From contig NC_083679.1 of NCBI RefSeq assembly GCF_030384665.1, positions 496,001 through 560,000 of the forward strand: 64,000 bases of DNA. The letters run 5' to 3'. Position 1 is the stretch's first letter. Every line of letters starts with the position of its first letter. The translations under genes were made by a program, and so were the position numbers. Under the pieces are notes generated by a model. It saw only the letters and a list, made by a program, of their open reading frames with translations, ran no database searches and was not told the origin of the DNA. Shown here one piece after another: positions 7,200-25,735 of the stretch. Origin of the DNA: Lodderomyces elongisporus. Its lineage: Eukaryota; Ascomycota; Pichiomycetes; Serinales; Debaryomycetaceae.

Positions 7200-8694
7200 C
7201 TTTTAGCAGCAGTTGTTGTTGTTGATCATCACTTTCAGCCAAAACAACTTTTTCTATTAACTCCTTCTTTTCTGCCCGTTTCTTTAGCCATGCAAACGGT
7301 TTGAACAGAGTCGTTTTGCTCTTCTTGAACCATGAAAACGGTTTAAACAGAGTCTTTCTGCTCTTCTTGAGCCGTGCAAACAATTTGAACAGTGGTATCC
7401 TACTCTTTTTAGGCTCCTTTAATTGATTCATACAGGAATCGTTTTCCTCTGGAATCCTAATATCCACAGAAACAAAATCGCAGTCCTCTGAGTTTTGGGT
7501 ATTCCAATTGGTTCTTTCAACTGAGCTCACAGCATCTGACAAGGGGGCTGATACCAGTAAGACAGATGTATACGGTATATCCGCGTTTCCATCTATGGTT
7601 TCAATAGCAACATGAAATGGAAATGCGCTTGGAACGTCATAGGGCGAGCTAGACTCTAATTCTGGTATAACAGATGTATACGGTACATCCGCGTTTCCAT
7701 CTATGGTTTCAATAGCAACATGATATGGAGCCTCTCTCGGAATGATTTCATCATCATACACCGAGCTAGACTCAAATTCTGATAAGGCAGATGTACATGG
7801 TACATCCGCGTTTCCATCTGTGGTTTTAATAGCAACATGATATGGAGCCTCTCTCGGAATGATTTCATCATCATACACCGAGCTAGACTCAAATTCTGAT
7901 AAGGCAGATGTACATGGTACATCCGCGTTTCCATCTGTGGTTTCAATAGCAACATGATATGGAGCCTCTCTCGGAATGATTTCATCATCATACACCGAGC
8001 TAGACTCAAATTCTGATAAGGCAGATGTACATGGTACATCCGCGTTTCCATCTATGGTTTCATTAGCAACATGAAATTGAAGTTGGCTTGGACTGTCATA
8101 GGGCGAGGTGAAGCTGTTATTGGATGCCTCCTCTACTTGTGAAGCACTCCTCAGGATTGTTACTGTGTCAGATTCCGTAATTATATCCTCCCTCCTTGTC
8201 TGGCGACTCTCGGAGGAAAAATCAATTCCAATATTTACTGGACCTCTAAGTTTATCATAGATCAAACTTGACTCTGCATTTTGCAAAACAACTGATTCTG
8301 ACGCAACTGATACTTCTGTGCCATCCAGCATATCCATAAAATCATCGGGAAAAACACGTGGATCCTCCGCAATGCGTACAAAGATCGACTTTGGTGGAGA
8401 GAAATGCGGAGGGCTGTTCTTTGGTGGCTGCTTTGCATTCTCAGCTTCTAAAGCGCGCCTTCTAATTAATGGTATTCCCGTTGATGGCTCTGTGTAATCC
8501 AGCTTATTCTGAAAAATCTCGCCATAAGTTTCAGTTCCAGCTTTTCTTAGATACCTGGAGTCCCTATAGACTGAGCTGGGTTCTAAGATTGGTGAGCCTG
8601 ATGACTCCCCTGGAAGTAAAAACCGAACCTTGGGTTTGGCGGGTTCGGAATCCTTTGCAAAGACATTTTGAAAACAGTTATTGAAAAAGGGCAT
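6760..8694 (-). CDS. Tandem-repeat Gln/Leu-rich protein, copy U2 (644 aa)
   Basis: Same protein as U1 except for 11 extra Gln codons in the longest CAA run. Three full 39-residue repeats (Glu-Thr-Ile, Glu-Thr-Thr and Lys-Thr-Thr starts). Gln/Leu tract at 6793-7224. The promoter and 3' signals are unchanged. Confidence 0.78.
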
Positions 8695-9540
8695 TGTTAA
8701 TTTTTAAATTGTAGTCTTCCTCGATTATTGATGATAAAATCTGGTTAAGGTTATCGAGTAAGGCTTGGTTGTATGTTTAATTCTGGTAAAAGAAAGAAGA
8801 AAAAGGAAAAGAAGAAGAAGAAAAGGGTAAAAGAAGGTTTGAGGTCACAAGGGTTTTGTTTGTGGATATTTATACTTCACCAGGTAGCCCTCCAGTCACG
8901 CCTTGTGGTTGGGGATTAACAAGTAACTTGTGTTATGCCATATACATTTTGGTTGCAAAACCCGCGAAGAAGTGAGGGGAACAGAAGGGCGAGGAAGTCC
9001 CTTCTGGTAGCTCAGCAGTGCGTGTGCAATTGTATGCGCTACCAAACGCGTCATATCAAAAAAACCAAATGGGTGCTGCCAATAGTGTGTGGCTGTATCA
9101 GATAGCGGACGACCAGAGTGGATAAATTGTATGTTTGGATGCATGTTGGCTCAACACAATCTACAACCTTATACATCCTGCAATGCATTCTATCTCCACA
9201 AACAATTCTCGACTCATTGCAAGTTTGACGGCAATGAGTCGAGAATTGTTTTTGCGTGTTGATTATTCCAGCAAGTCTGGTGCGAATTTACAGGGAAACA
9301 TTTTTCTACTGAAGTTTGAGGAAAACTGTGGGCTCAGCTACTCCCTCCCCTTCTCCCCGCCCCATACATTTACATCATATAGGCCGGGTTCCAGGTTGAA
9401 CCCTACGTTGGATCCTATATCAGTTCTAGAACATAGGGGGAATCGTGCTCCTATCAATGCTGCTGCCCACTGTAGTGGTTTTTGTAAAGTTTTATGTAAA
9501 GTTTTTTGTAAAGTATACACGCACCCGCGCGTCCATCTTA

Positions 9541-9661
9541 TGTGTATCTAACCTGTACCTTACCTGTATCCTACCTGTCTCCTACATGTGTCTTACGTGT
9601 ATCCTACGTGTATCCTACGTGTTTCTTACGTGTATCCTACGTGTATCCTACGTGTATCTAA
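9541..9661 (+). repeat. 11-bp minisatellite, U3 (11 copies)
   Basis: Short type: one CCTGTATCCTA copy fewer. All TACGTG copies are kept. Confidence 0.93.
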
Positions 9662-9898
9662 GGTTGACTCGTTCACAGCAGCTCACGTGCGCGCACACAT
9701 ACACATACTCCAACCCGAGATACTCCAGTTTACAATGACAGCGATTGCGCGAAATATACAGAACGTTCAATTTGAGAAATAATTTGTAGGCTGAGTGCGA
9801 AATAGAAAAATGGTTCAATTACAAATAGCAGAGTGCATACAAAAACAGAAAGGTGTGTTAATATTAAAAAAAAAGTGCAAAGATTAATAGCAGGAACA

Positions 9899-10414
9899 GC
9901 AACACCATCAGCAACACCATCAGCAACACCATCAGCAACACCATCAGCAACACAACCAGTGACTCAACCAGTAACTCAACCAGTGACACAACCAGTAACT
10001 CAACTAGTAACTCAACCAGTAACTCAACTAGTAACACAACCAGTAACTCAACTAGTAACACAACCAGTAACTCAACCAGTAACACAACCAGTAACTCAAC
10101 CAGTGACACAACCAGTAACTCAACCAGTGACACAACCAGTAACTCAACTAGTAACTCAACCAGTAACTCAACCAGTGACACAACCAGTAACTCAACTAGT
10201 AACTCAACCAGTGACACAACCAGTAACTCAACTAGTAACTCAACCAGTGACACAACCAGTGACACAACCAGTAACTCAACTAGTAACTCAACCAGTAACA
10301 CAACCAGTAACTCAACTAGTAACTCAACCAGTAACACAACTAGTAACTCAACCAGTAACTCAACCAGTAACTCAACCAGTGACACAACCAGTAACACAAC
10401 CAGTGACACAACCA
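9899..10414 (+). repeat. 12-bp minisatellite, U3 (43 copies)
   Basis: Four Ala-Thr-Pro-Ser units. It contains the alternating CAACTAGT/CAACCAGT block also found in U10, U11 and U14. Confidence 0.97.
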
Positions 10415-11325
10415 GGAATAACACCAGAAACATTTTTGACAAGTTTAAATGGCATAGTTTGAGTTTGGTCGACGTCGGATAGCACACACTATAATAAATA
10501 TGTTGGATATAATAAATATGATAAATATGATAAATATTAGTGGTGCTATTCCAACACGAGCAAACAATGATTTTGATGCAACATTAACAGACCCCGGAAG
10601 CAGATTCCACAAGCTTTTCTTCTGCACCATCTGAAACAACTTGCACGGTGACTTATACAACTCAACCTGTGATTATATGATCCCGCTGTGCCTTGTTGAT
10701 ACCCCTAGTGCATATGCGTCCTCGACATTTTTCGTCCCCCGTACAAGATCATACGACAAAGGCGCCATTTTGTCGCAGGATCTGCCAAGTTCAGAATAAA
10801 TGTGTGAGTCAGCAGCTACACTAGTGCAATGTTGTGGTAGGCTATGGGAAACGGTAGCAGAGGTCAGTGGGCTCCCCTGCTTTGGGATCATGGTTGGGTT
10901 TGTGATATAGTCATCCGTGAAGCAGCAACAGAGGTAACATCAGAAATAGCATCAGTGACAGTATCGGTGGTAGCTTTAGACAGAGAAGGGAATTTCTAAG
11001 GACCATATCAAGCAACTCTGGGCGGGACGAGATCACCTTATTGAAGGCTTCTTCTGTGACCTGCAGTATGGGGACCCTCTTATAAAGTGTAATGAAGTCG
11101 CCCTCAGAATGGCTCTTAGTTCCCAGTTTAGTGCTATTCATGTAATGGATGTCTGCAAAGTTAACTGCAGCTCAGATCTATTGGCACAATTCACCGCAGT
11201 ATGAATCGACGGGAGTCTTAAACTTGTCAAAGTGGAAGAAATTGATGTTTTTCTGGTTAATATTGTTTTTATTTTTAGTTTGTGTTGTGTTTTTCGTGTT
11301 TTGTGTTTCTTTTGTGATATCGATA

Positions 11326-13509
<2,184 letters not shown>

Positions 13510-14355
13510 TGTTAATTTTTAAATTGTAGTCTTCCTCGATTATTGATGATAAAATCTGGTTAAGGTTATCGAGTAAGGCTTGGTTGTATGTTTAATTCTG
13601 GTAAAAGAAAGAAGAAAAAGGAAAAGAAGAAGAAGAAAAGGGTAAAAGAAGGTTTGAGGTCACAAGGGTTTTGTTTGTGGATATTTATACTTCACCAGGT
13701 AGCCCTCCAGTCACGCCTTGTGGTTGGGGATTAACAAGTAACTTGTGTTATGCCATATACATTTTGGTTGCAAAACCCGCGAAGAAGTGAGGGGAACAGA
13801 AGGGCGAGGAAGTCCCTTCTGGTAGCTCAGCAGTGCGTGTGCAATTGTATGCGCTACCAAACGCGTCATATCAAAAAAACCAAATGGGTGCTGCCAATAG
13901 TGTGTGGCTGTATCAGATAGCGGACGACCAGAGTGGATAAATTGTATGTTTGGATGCATGTTGGCTCAACACAATCTACAACCTTATACATCCTGCAATG
14001 CATTCTATCTCCACAAACAATTCTCGACTCATTGCAAGTTTGACGGCAATGAGTCGAGAATTGTTTTTGCGTGTTGATTATTCCAGCAAGTCTGGTGCGA
14101 ATTTACAGGGAAACATTTTTCTACTGAAGTTTGAGGAAAACTGTGGGCTCAGCTACTCCCTCCCCTTCTCCCCGCCCCATACATTTACATCATATAGGCC
14201 GGGTTCCAGGTTGAACCCTACGTTGGATCCTATATCAGTTCTAGAACATAGGGGGAATCGTGCTCCTATCAATGCTGCTGCCCACTGTAGTGGTTTTTGT
14301 AAAGTTTTATGTAAAGTTTTTTGTAAAGTATACACGCACCCGCGCGTCCATCTTA

Positions 14356-14487
14356 TGTGTATCTAACCTGTACCTTACCTGTATCCTACCTGTATCCTAC
14401 CTGTCTCCTACATGTGTCTTACGTGTATCCTACGTGTATCCTACGTGTTTCTTACGTGTATCCTACGTGTATCCTACGTGTATCTAA
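14356..14487 (+). repeat. 11-bp minisatellite, U4 (12 copies)
   Basis: Long type. Confidence 0.93.
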
Positions 14488-14724
14488 GGTTGACTCGTTC
14501 ACAGCAGCTCACGTGCGCGCACACATACACATACTCCAACCCGAGATACTCCAGTTTACAATGACAGCGATTGCGCGAAATATACAGAACGTTCAATTTG
14601 AGAAATAATTTGTAGGCTGAGTGCGAAATAGAAAAATGGTTCAATTACAAATAGCAGAGTGCATACAAAAACAGAAAGGTGTGTTAATATTAAAAAAAAA
14701 GTGCAAAGATTAATAGCAGGAACA

Positions 14725-15168
14725 GCAACACCATCAGCAACACCATCAGCAACACAACCAGCAACACAACCAGCAACACAACCAGTGACTCAACCAGTAA
14801 CTCAACCAGTAACTCAACCAGTGACACAACCAGTAACTCAACTAGTAACTCAACCAGTGACACAACCAGTAACTCAACTAGTAACTCAACCAGTGACACA
14901 ACCAGTAACTCAACCAGTGACACAACCAGTAACTCAACTAGTAACTCAACCAGTGACACAACCAGTAACACAACCAGTGACACAACCAGTGACACAACTA
15001 GTAACTCAACTAGTAACTCAACCAGTGACACAACCAGTGACACAACCAGTAACTCAACTAGTAACTCAACCAGTAACACAACTAGTAACTCAACCAGTAA
15101 CTCAACCAGTGACTCAACCAGTAACACAACCAGTAACACAACCAGTGACACAACCAGTGACACAACCA
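14725..15168 (+). repeat. 12-bp minisatellite, U4 (37 copies)
   Basis: Two Ala-Thr-Pro-Ser units. Variant order identical to U5, U8, U9 and U12. Confidence 0.97.
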
Positions 15169-16079
15169 GGAATAACACCAGAAACATTTTTGACAAGTTT
15201 AAATGGCATAGTTTGAGTTTGGTCGACGTCGGATAGCACACACTATAATAAATATGTTGGATATAATAAATATGATAAATATGATAAATATTAGTGGTGC
15301 TATTCCAACACGAGCAAACAATGATTTTGATGCAACATTAACAGACCCCGGAAGCAGATTCCACAAGCTTTTCTTCTGCACCATCTGAAACAACTTGCAC
15401 GGTGACTTATACAACTCAACCTGTGATTATATGATCCCGCTGTGCCTTGTTGATACCCCTAGTGCATATGCGTCCTCGACATTTTTCGTCCCCCGTACAA
15501 GATCATACGACAAAGGCGCCATTTTGTCGCAGGATCTGCCAAGTTCAGAATAAATGTGTGAGTCAGCAGCTACACTAGTGCAATGTTGTGGTAGGCTATG
15601 GGAAACGGTAGCAGAGGTCAGTGGGCTCCCCTGCTTTGGGATCATGGTTGGGTTTGTGATATAGTCATCCGTGAAGCAGCAACAGAGGTAACATCAGAAA
15701 TAGCATCAGTGACAGTATCGGTGGTAGCTTTAGACAGAGAAGGGAATTTCTAAGGACCATATCAAGCAACTCTGGGCGGGACGAGATCACCTTATTGAAG
15801 GCTTCTTCTGTGACCTGCAGTATGGGGACCCTCTTATAAAGTGTAATGAAGTCGCCCTCAGAATGGCTCTTAGTTCCCAGTTTAGTGCTATTCATGTAAT
15901 GGATGTCTGCAAAGTTAACTGCAGCTCAGATCTATTGGCACAATTCACCGCAGTATGAATCGACGGGAGTCTTAAACTTGTCAAAGTGGAAGAAATTGAT
16001 GTTTTTCTGGTTAATATTGTTTTTATTTTTAGTTTGTGTTGTGTTTTTCGTGTTTTGTGTTTCTTTTGTGATATCGATA

Positions 16080-16283
16080 TCACACTAGTTCAAATGGTTG
16101 AGGTAGCGACGGTTGTTGTTGTTGTTGTAGTTGTTGTTGTTGTTGTAGTAGTTGTTGTTGTAGTAGTTGTTGTTGTTGTAATAGTAGTTGTTGTTGTTGT
16201 TGTAGTTGTTGTTGTAATAGTTGTTGTTGTTGTTGTTGTTGTAATAGTTGTTGTTGTTGTAATAGTAGTTGTTGTTGTAATAG

Positions 16284-16314
<31 letters not shown>

Positions 16315-16373
16315 AATAGTTGTTGTTGTTGTAATAGTTGTTGTTGTTGTAATAGTTGTTGTAGTTGTTGTAG

Positions 16374-16432
<59 letters not shown>

Positions 16433-16448
16433 CTTCTTTTAGCAGCAG

Positions 16449-16480
<32 letters not shown>

Positions 16481-18209
16481 CTTTTAGCAGCAGTTGTTGT
16501 TGTTGATCATCACTTTCAGCCAAAACAACTTTTTCTATTAACTCCTTCTTTTCTGCCCGTTTCTTTAGCCATGCAAACGGTTTGAACAGAGTCGTTTTGC
16601 TCTTCTTGAACCATGAAAACGGTTTAAACAGAGTCTTTCTGCTCTTCTTGAGCCGTGCAAACAATTTGAACAGTGGTATCCTACTCTTTTTAGGCTCCTT
16701 TAATTGATTCATACAGGAATCGTTTTCCTCTGGAATCCTAATATCCACAGAAACAAAATCGCAGTCCTCTGAGTTTTGGGTATTCCAATTGGTTCTTTCA
16801 ACTGAGCTCACAGCATCTGACAAGGGGGCTGATACCAGTAAGACAGATGTATACGGTATATCCGCGTTTCCATCTATGGTTTCAATAGCAACATGAAATG
16901 GAAATGCGCTTGGAACGTCATAGGGCGAGCTAGACTCTAATTCTGGTATAACAGATGTATACGGTACATCCGCGTTTCCATCTATGGTTTCAATAGCAAC
17001 ATGATATGGAGCCTCTCTCGGAATGATTTCATCATCATACACCGAGCTAGACTCAAATTCTGATAAGGCAGATGTACATGGTACATCCGCGTTTCCATCT
17101 GTGGTTTTAATAGCAACATGATATGGAGCCTCTCTCGGAATGATTTCATCATCATACACCGAGCTAGACTCAAATTCTGATAAGGCAGATGTACATGGTA
17201 CATCCGCGTTTCCATCTGTGGTTTCAATAGCAACATGATATGGAGCCTCTCTCGGAATGATTTCATCATCATACACCGAGCTAGACTCAAATTCTGATAA
17301 GGCAGATGTACATGGTACATCCGCGTTTCCATCTGTGGTTTTAATAGCAACATGATATGGAGCCTCTCTCGGAATGATTTCATCATCATACACCGAGCTA
17401 GACTCAAATTCTGATAAGGCAGATGTACATGGTACATCCGCGTTTCCATCTGTGGTTTTAATAGCAACATGATATGGAGCCTCTCTCGGAATGATTTCAT
17501 CATCATACACCGAGCTAGACTCAAATTCTGATAAGGCAGATGTACATGGTACATCCGCGTTTCCATCTGTGGTTTCATTAGCAACATGAAATTGAAGTTG
17601 GCTTGGACTGTCATAGGGCGAGGTGAAGCTGTTATTGGATGCCTCCTCTACTTGTGAAGCACTCCTCAGGATTGTTACTGTGTCAGATTCCGTAATTATA
17701 TCCTCCCTCCTTGTCTGGCGACTCTCGGAGGAAAAATCAATTCCAATATTTACTGGACCTCTAAGTTTATCATAGATCAAACTTGACTCTGCATTTTGCA
17801 AAACAACTGATTCTGACGCAACTGATACTTCTGTGCCATCCAGCATATCCATAAAATCATCGGGAAAAACACGTGGATCCTCCGCAATGCGTACAAAGAT
17901 CGACTTTGGTGGAGAGAAATGCGGAGGGCTGTTCTTTGGTGGCTGCTTTGCATTCTCAGCTTCTAAAGCGCGCCTTCTAATTAATGGTATTCCCGTTGAT
18001 GGCTCTGTGTAATCCAGCTTATTCTGAAAAATCTCGCCATAAGTTTCAGTTCCAGCTTTTCTTAGATACCTGGAGTCCCTATAGACTGAGCTGGGTTCTA
18101 AGATTGGTGAGCCTGATGACTCCCCTGGAAGTAAAAACCGAACCTTGGGTTTGGCGGGTTCGGAATCCTTTGCAAAGACATTTTGAAAACAGTTATTGAA
18201 AAAGGGCAT
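16080..18209 (-). CDS. Tandem-repeat Gln/Leu-rich protein, copy U4 (709 aa)
   Basis: Five full 39-residue repeats (types T, K, K, E, K by first variable residues) but the shortest Gln/Leu tract (16113-16505, 131 codons). It has the Asn-Thr-Gln allele shared with U1 and U2. Confidence 0.78.
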
Positions 18210-19055
18210 TGTTAATTTTTAAATTGTAGTCTTCCTCGATTATTGATGATAAAATCTGGTTAAGGTTATCGAGTAAGGCTTGGTTGTATGTTTAATTCTG
18301 GTAAAAGAAAGAAGAAAAAGGAAAAGAAGAAGAAGAAAAGGGTAAAAGAAGGTTTGAGGTCACAAGGGTTTTGTTTGTGGATATTTATACTTCACCAGGT
18401 AGCCCTCCAGTCACGCCTTGTGGTTGGGGATTAACAAGTAACTTGTGTTATGCCATATACATTTTGGTTGCAAAACCCGCGAAGAAGTGAGGGGAACAGA
18501 AGGGCGAGGAAGTCCCTTCTGGTAGCTCAGCAGTGCGTGTGCAATTGTATGCGCTACCAAACGCGTCATATCAAAAAAACCAAATGGGTGCTGCCAATAG
18601 TGTGTGGCTGTATCAGATAGCGGACGACCAGAGTGGATAAATTGTATGTTTGGATGCATGTTGGCTCAACACAATCTACAACCTTATACATCCTGCAATG
18701 CATTCTATCTCCACAAACAATTCTCGACTCATTGCAAGTTTGACGGCAATGAGTCGAGAATTGTTTTTGCGTGTTGATTATTCCAGCAAGTCTGGTGCGA
18801 ATTTACAGGGAAACATTTTTCTACTGAAGTTTGAGGAAAACTGTGGGCTCAGCTACTCCCTCCCCTTCTCCCCGCCCCATACATTTACATCATATAGGCC
18901 GGGTTCCAGGTTGAACCCTACGTTGGATCCTATATCAGTTCTAGAACATAGGGGGAATCGTGCTCCTATCAATGCTGCTGCCCACTGTAGTGGTTTTTGT
19001 AAAGTTTTATGTAAAGTTTTTTGTAAAGTATACACGCACCCGCGCGTCCATCTTA

Positions 19056-19187
19056 TGTGTATCTAACCTGTACCTTACCTGTATCCTACCTGTATCCTAC
19101 CTGTCTCCTACATGTGTCTTACGTGTATCCTACGTGTATCCTACGTGTTTCTTACGTGTATCCTACGTGTATCCTACGTGTATCTAA
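19056..19187 (+). repeat. 11-bp minisatellite, U5 (12 copies)
   Basis: Long type. Confidence 0.93.
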
Positions 19188-19424
19188 GGTTGACTCGTTC
19201 ACAGCAGCTCACGTGCGCGCACACATACACATACTCCAACCCGAGATACTCCAGTTTACAATGACAGCGATTGCGCGAAATATACAGAACGTTCAATTTG
19301 AGAAATAATTTGTAGGCTGAGTGCGAAATAGAAAAATGGTTCAATTACAAATAGCAGAGTGCATACAAAAACAGAAAGGTGTGTTAATATTAAAAAAAAA
19401 GTGCAAAGATTAATAGCAGGAACA

Positions 19425-19868
19425 GCAACACCATCAGCAACACCATCAGCAACACAACCAGCAACACAACCAGCAACACAACCAGTGACTCAACCAGTAA
19501 CTCAACCAGTAACTCAACCAGTGACACAACCAGTAACTCAACTAGTAACTCAACCAGTGACACAACCAGTAACTCAACTAGTAACTCAACCAGTGACACA
19601 ACCAGTAACTCAACCAGTGACACAACCAGTAACTCAACTAGTAACTCAACCAGTGACACAACCAGTAACACAACCAGTGACACAACCAGTGACACAACTA
19701 GTAACTCAACTAGTAACTCAACCAGTGACACAACCAGTGACACAACCAGTAACTCAACTAGTAACTCAACCAGTAACACAACTAGTAACTCAACCAGTAA
19801 CTCAACCAGTGACTCAACCAGTAACACAACCAGTAACACAACCAGTGACACAACCAGTGACACAACCA
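19425..19868 (+). repeat. 12-bp minisatellite, U5 (37 copies)
   Basis: Same variant order as U4. Confidence 0.97.
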
Positions 19869-20779
19869 GGAATAACACCAGAAACATTTTTGACAAGTTT
19901 AAATGGCATAGTTTGAGTTTGGTCGACGTCGGATAGCACACACTATAATAAATATGTTGGATATAATAAATATGATAAATATGATAAATATTAGTGGTGC
20001 TATTCCAACACGAGCAAACAATGATTTTGATGCAACATTAACAGACCCCGGAAGCAGATTCCACAAGCTTTTCTTCTGCACCATCTGAAACAACTTGCAC
20101 GGTGACTTATACAACTCAACCTGTGATTATATGATCCCGCTGTGCCTTGTTGATACCCCTAGTGCATATGCGTCCTCGACATTTTTCGTCCCCCGTACAA
20201 GATCATACGACAAAGGCGCCATTTTGTCGCAGGATCTGCCAAGTTCAGAATAAATGTGTGAGTCAGCAGCTACACTAGTGCAATGTTGTGGTAGGCTATG
20301 GGAAACGGTAGCAGAGGTCGGTGGGCTCCCCTGCTTTGGGATCATGGTTGGGTTTGTGATATAGTCATCCGTGAAGCAGCAACAGAGGTAACATCAGAAA
20401 TAGCATCAGTGACAGTATCGGTGGTAGCTTTAGACAGAGAAGGGAATTTCTAAGGACCATATCAAGCAACTCTGGGCGGGACGAGATCACCTTATTGAAG
20501 GCTTCTTCTGTGACCTGCAGTATGGGGACCCTCTTATAAAGTGTAATGAAGTCGCCCTCAGAATGGCTCTTAGTTCCCAGTTTAGTGCTATTCATGTAAT
20601 GGATGTCTGCAAAGTTAACTGCAGCTCAGATCTATTGGCACAATTCACCGCAGTATGAATCGACGGGAGTCTTAAACTTGTCAAAGTGGAAGAAATTGAT
20701 GTTTTTCTGGTTAATATTGTTTTTATTTTTAGTTTGTGTTGTGTTTTTCGTGTTTTGTGTTTCTTTTGTGATATCGATA

Positions 20780-22753
<1,974 letters not shown>

Positions 22754-23599
22754 TGTTAATTTTTAAATTGTAGTCTTCCTCGATTATTGATGATAAAATC
22801 TGGTTAAGGTTATCGAGTAAGGCTTGGTTGTATGTTTAATTCTGGTAAAAGAAAGAAGAAAAAGGAAAAGAAGAAGAAGAAAAGGGTAAAAGAAGGTTTG
22901 AGGTCACAAGGGTTTTGTTTGTGGATATTTATACTTCACCAGGTAGCCCTCCAGTCACGCCTTGTGGTTGGGGATTAACAAGTAACTTGTGTTATGCCAT
23001 ATACATTTTGGTTGCAAAACCCGCGAAGAAGTGAGGGGAACAGAAGGGCGAGGAAGTCCCTTCTGGTAGCTCAGCAGTGCGTGTGCAATTGTATGCGCTA
23101 CCAAACGCGTCATATCAAAAAAACCAAATGGGTGCTGCCAATAGTGTGTGGCTGTATCAGATAGCGGACGACCAGAGTGGATAAATTGTATGTTTGGATG
23201 CATGTTGGCTCAACACAATCTACAACCTTATACATCCTGCAATGCATTCTATCTCCACAAACAATTCTCGACTCATTGCAAGTTTGACGGCAATGAGTCG
23301 AGAATTGTTTTTGCGTGTTGATTATTCCAGCAAGTCTGGTGCGAATTTACAGGGAAACATTTTTCTACTGAAGTTTGAGGAAAACTGTGGGCTCAGCTAC
23401 TCCCTCCCCTTCTCCCCGCCCCATACATTTACATCATATAGGCCGGGTTCCAGGTTGAACCCTACGTTGGATCCTATATCAGTTCTAGAACATAGGGGGA
23501 ATCGTGCTCCTATCAATGCTGCTGCCCACTGTAGTGGTTTTTGTAAAGTTTTATGTAAAGTTTTTTGTAAAGTATACACGCACCCGCGCGTCCATCTTA

Positions 23600-23731
23600 T
23601 GTGTATCTAACCTGTACCTTACCTGTATCCTACCTGTATCCTACCTGTCTCCTACATGTGTCTTACGTGTATCCTACGTGTATCCTACGTGTTTCTTACG
23701 TGTATCCTACGTGTATCCTACGTGTATCTAA
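23600..23731 (+). repeat. 11-bp minisatellite, U6 (12 copies)
   Basis: Long type. Confidence 0.93.
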
Positions 23732-23968
23732 GGTTGACTCGTTCACAGCAGCTCACGTGCGCGCACACATACACATACTCCAACCCGAGATACTCCAGTT
23801 TACAATGACAGCGATTGCGCGAAATATACAGAACGTTCAATTTGAGAAATAATTTGTAGGCTGAGTGCGAAATAGAAAAATGGTTCAATTACAAATAGCA
23901 GAGTGCATACAAAAACAGAAAGGTGTGTTAATATTAAAAAAAAAGTGCAAAGATTAATAGCAGGAACA

Positions 23969-24412
23969 GCAACACCATCAGCAACACCATCAGCAACACA
24001 ACCAGCAACACAACCAGCAACACAACCAGTGACTCAACCAGTAACTCAACCAGTAACTCAACCAGTGACACAACCAGTAACTCAACTAGTAACTCAACCA
24101 GTGACACAACCAGTAACTCAACTAGTAACTCAACCAGTGACACAACCAGTAACTCAACCAGTGACACAACCAGTAACTCAACCAGTGACACAACCAGTAA
24201 CTCAACTAGTAACTCAACCAGTGACACAACCAGTAACACAACCAGTGACACAACCAGTGACACAACTAGTAACTCAACTAGTAACTCAACCAGTGACACA
24301 ACCAGTGACACAACCAGTAACTCAACTAGTAACTCAACCAGTAACACAACTAGTAACTCAACCAGTAACTCAACCAGTGACTCAACCAGTAACACAACCA
24401 GTAACACAACCA
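23969..24412 (+). repeat. 12-bp minisatellite, U6 (37 copies)
   Basis: Same copy number as U4 but a different order: it gained copies in the middle and lost CAACCAGTGACA copies at the right end. Shared only with U7. Confidence 0.97.
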
Positions 24413-25323
24413 GGAATAACACCAGAAACATTTTTGACAAGTTTAAATGGCATAGTTTGAGTTTGGTCGACGTCGGATAGCACACACTATAATAAATATG
24501 TTGGATATAATAAATATGATAAATATGATAAATATTAGTGGTGCTATTCCAACACGAGCAAACAATGATTTTGATGCAACATTAACAGACCCCGGAAGCA
24601 GATTCCACAAGCTTTTCTTCTGCACCATCTGAAACAACTTGCACGGTGACTTATACAACTCAACCTGTGATTATATGATCCCGCTGTGCCTTGTTGATAC
24701 CCCTAGTGCATATGCGTCCTCGACATTTTTCGTCCCCCGTACAAGATCATACGACAAAGGCGCCATTTTGTCGCAGGATCTGCCAAGTTCAGAATAAATG
24801 TGTGAGTCAGCAGCTACACTAGTGCAATGTTGTGGTAGGCTATGGGAAACGGTAGCAGAGGTCAGTGGGCTCCCCTGCTTTGGGATCATGGTTGGGTTTG
24901 TGATATAGTCATCCGTGAAGCAGCAACAGAGGTAACATCAGAAATAGCATCAGTGACAGTATCGGTGGTAGCTTTAGACAGAGAAGGGAATTTCTAAGGA
25001 CCATATCAAGCAACTCTGGGCGGGACGAGATCACCTTATTGAAGGCTTCTTCTGTGACCTGCAGTATGGGGACCCTCTTATAAAGTGTAATGAAGTCGCC
25101 CTCAGAATGGCTCTTAGTTCCCAGTTTAGTGCTATTCATGTAATGGATGTCTGCAAAGTTAACTGCAGCTCAGATCTATTGGCACAATTCACCGCAGTAT
25201 GAATCGACGGGAGTCTTAAACTTGTCAAAGTGGAAGAAATTGATGTTTTTCTGGTTAATATTGTTTTTATTTTTAGTTTGTGTTGTGTTTTTCGTGTTTT
25301 GTGTTTCTTTTGTGATATCGATA

Positions 25324-25506
25324 TCACACTAGTTCAAATGGTTGAGGTAACGACGGTTGTTGTTGTTGTTGTAGTTGTTGTTGTTGTTGTAGTAGTTGTT
25401 GTTGTTGTAATAGTAGTTGTTGTTGTAATAGTAGTTGTTGTTGTAATAGTTGTTGTTGTTGTTGTAATAGTTGTTGTTGTTGTAATAGTAGTTGTTGTTG
25501 TAATAG

Positions 25507-25570
<64 letters not shown>

Positions 25571-25647
25571 AATAGTTGTTGTTGTTGTAATAGTTGTTGT
25601 TGTTGTAATAGTTGTTGTTGTTGTAATAGTTGTTGTAGTTGTTGTAG

Positions 25648-25735
<88 letters not shown>

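Larger units (their letters stand above)
4509..9049 (+). repeat. Macrosatellite unit U2 (4,541 bp)
   Basis: Complete copy that repeats U1 base for base over the regions compared. The only length change is 33 bp in the Gln/Leu tract. Content: 12 x 11 bp, 40 x 12 bp, 3 coding repeats, 144-codon Gln/Leu tract. Confidence 0.97.
13865..18564 (+). repeat. Macrosatellite unit U4 (4,700 bp)
   Basis: Complete copy: 12 x 11 bp, 37 x 12 bp, 5 coding repeats, 131-codon Gln/Leu tract (the shortest). It is mosaic. The first part matches U5/U8, while the Gln/Leu end and the Asn-Thr-Gln site match U1/U2. Confidence 0.97.
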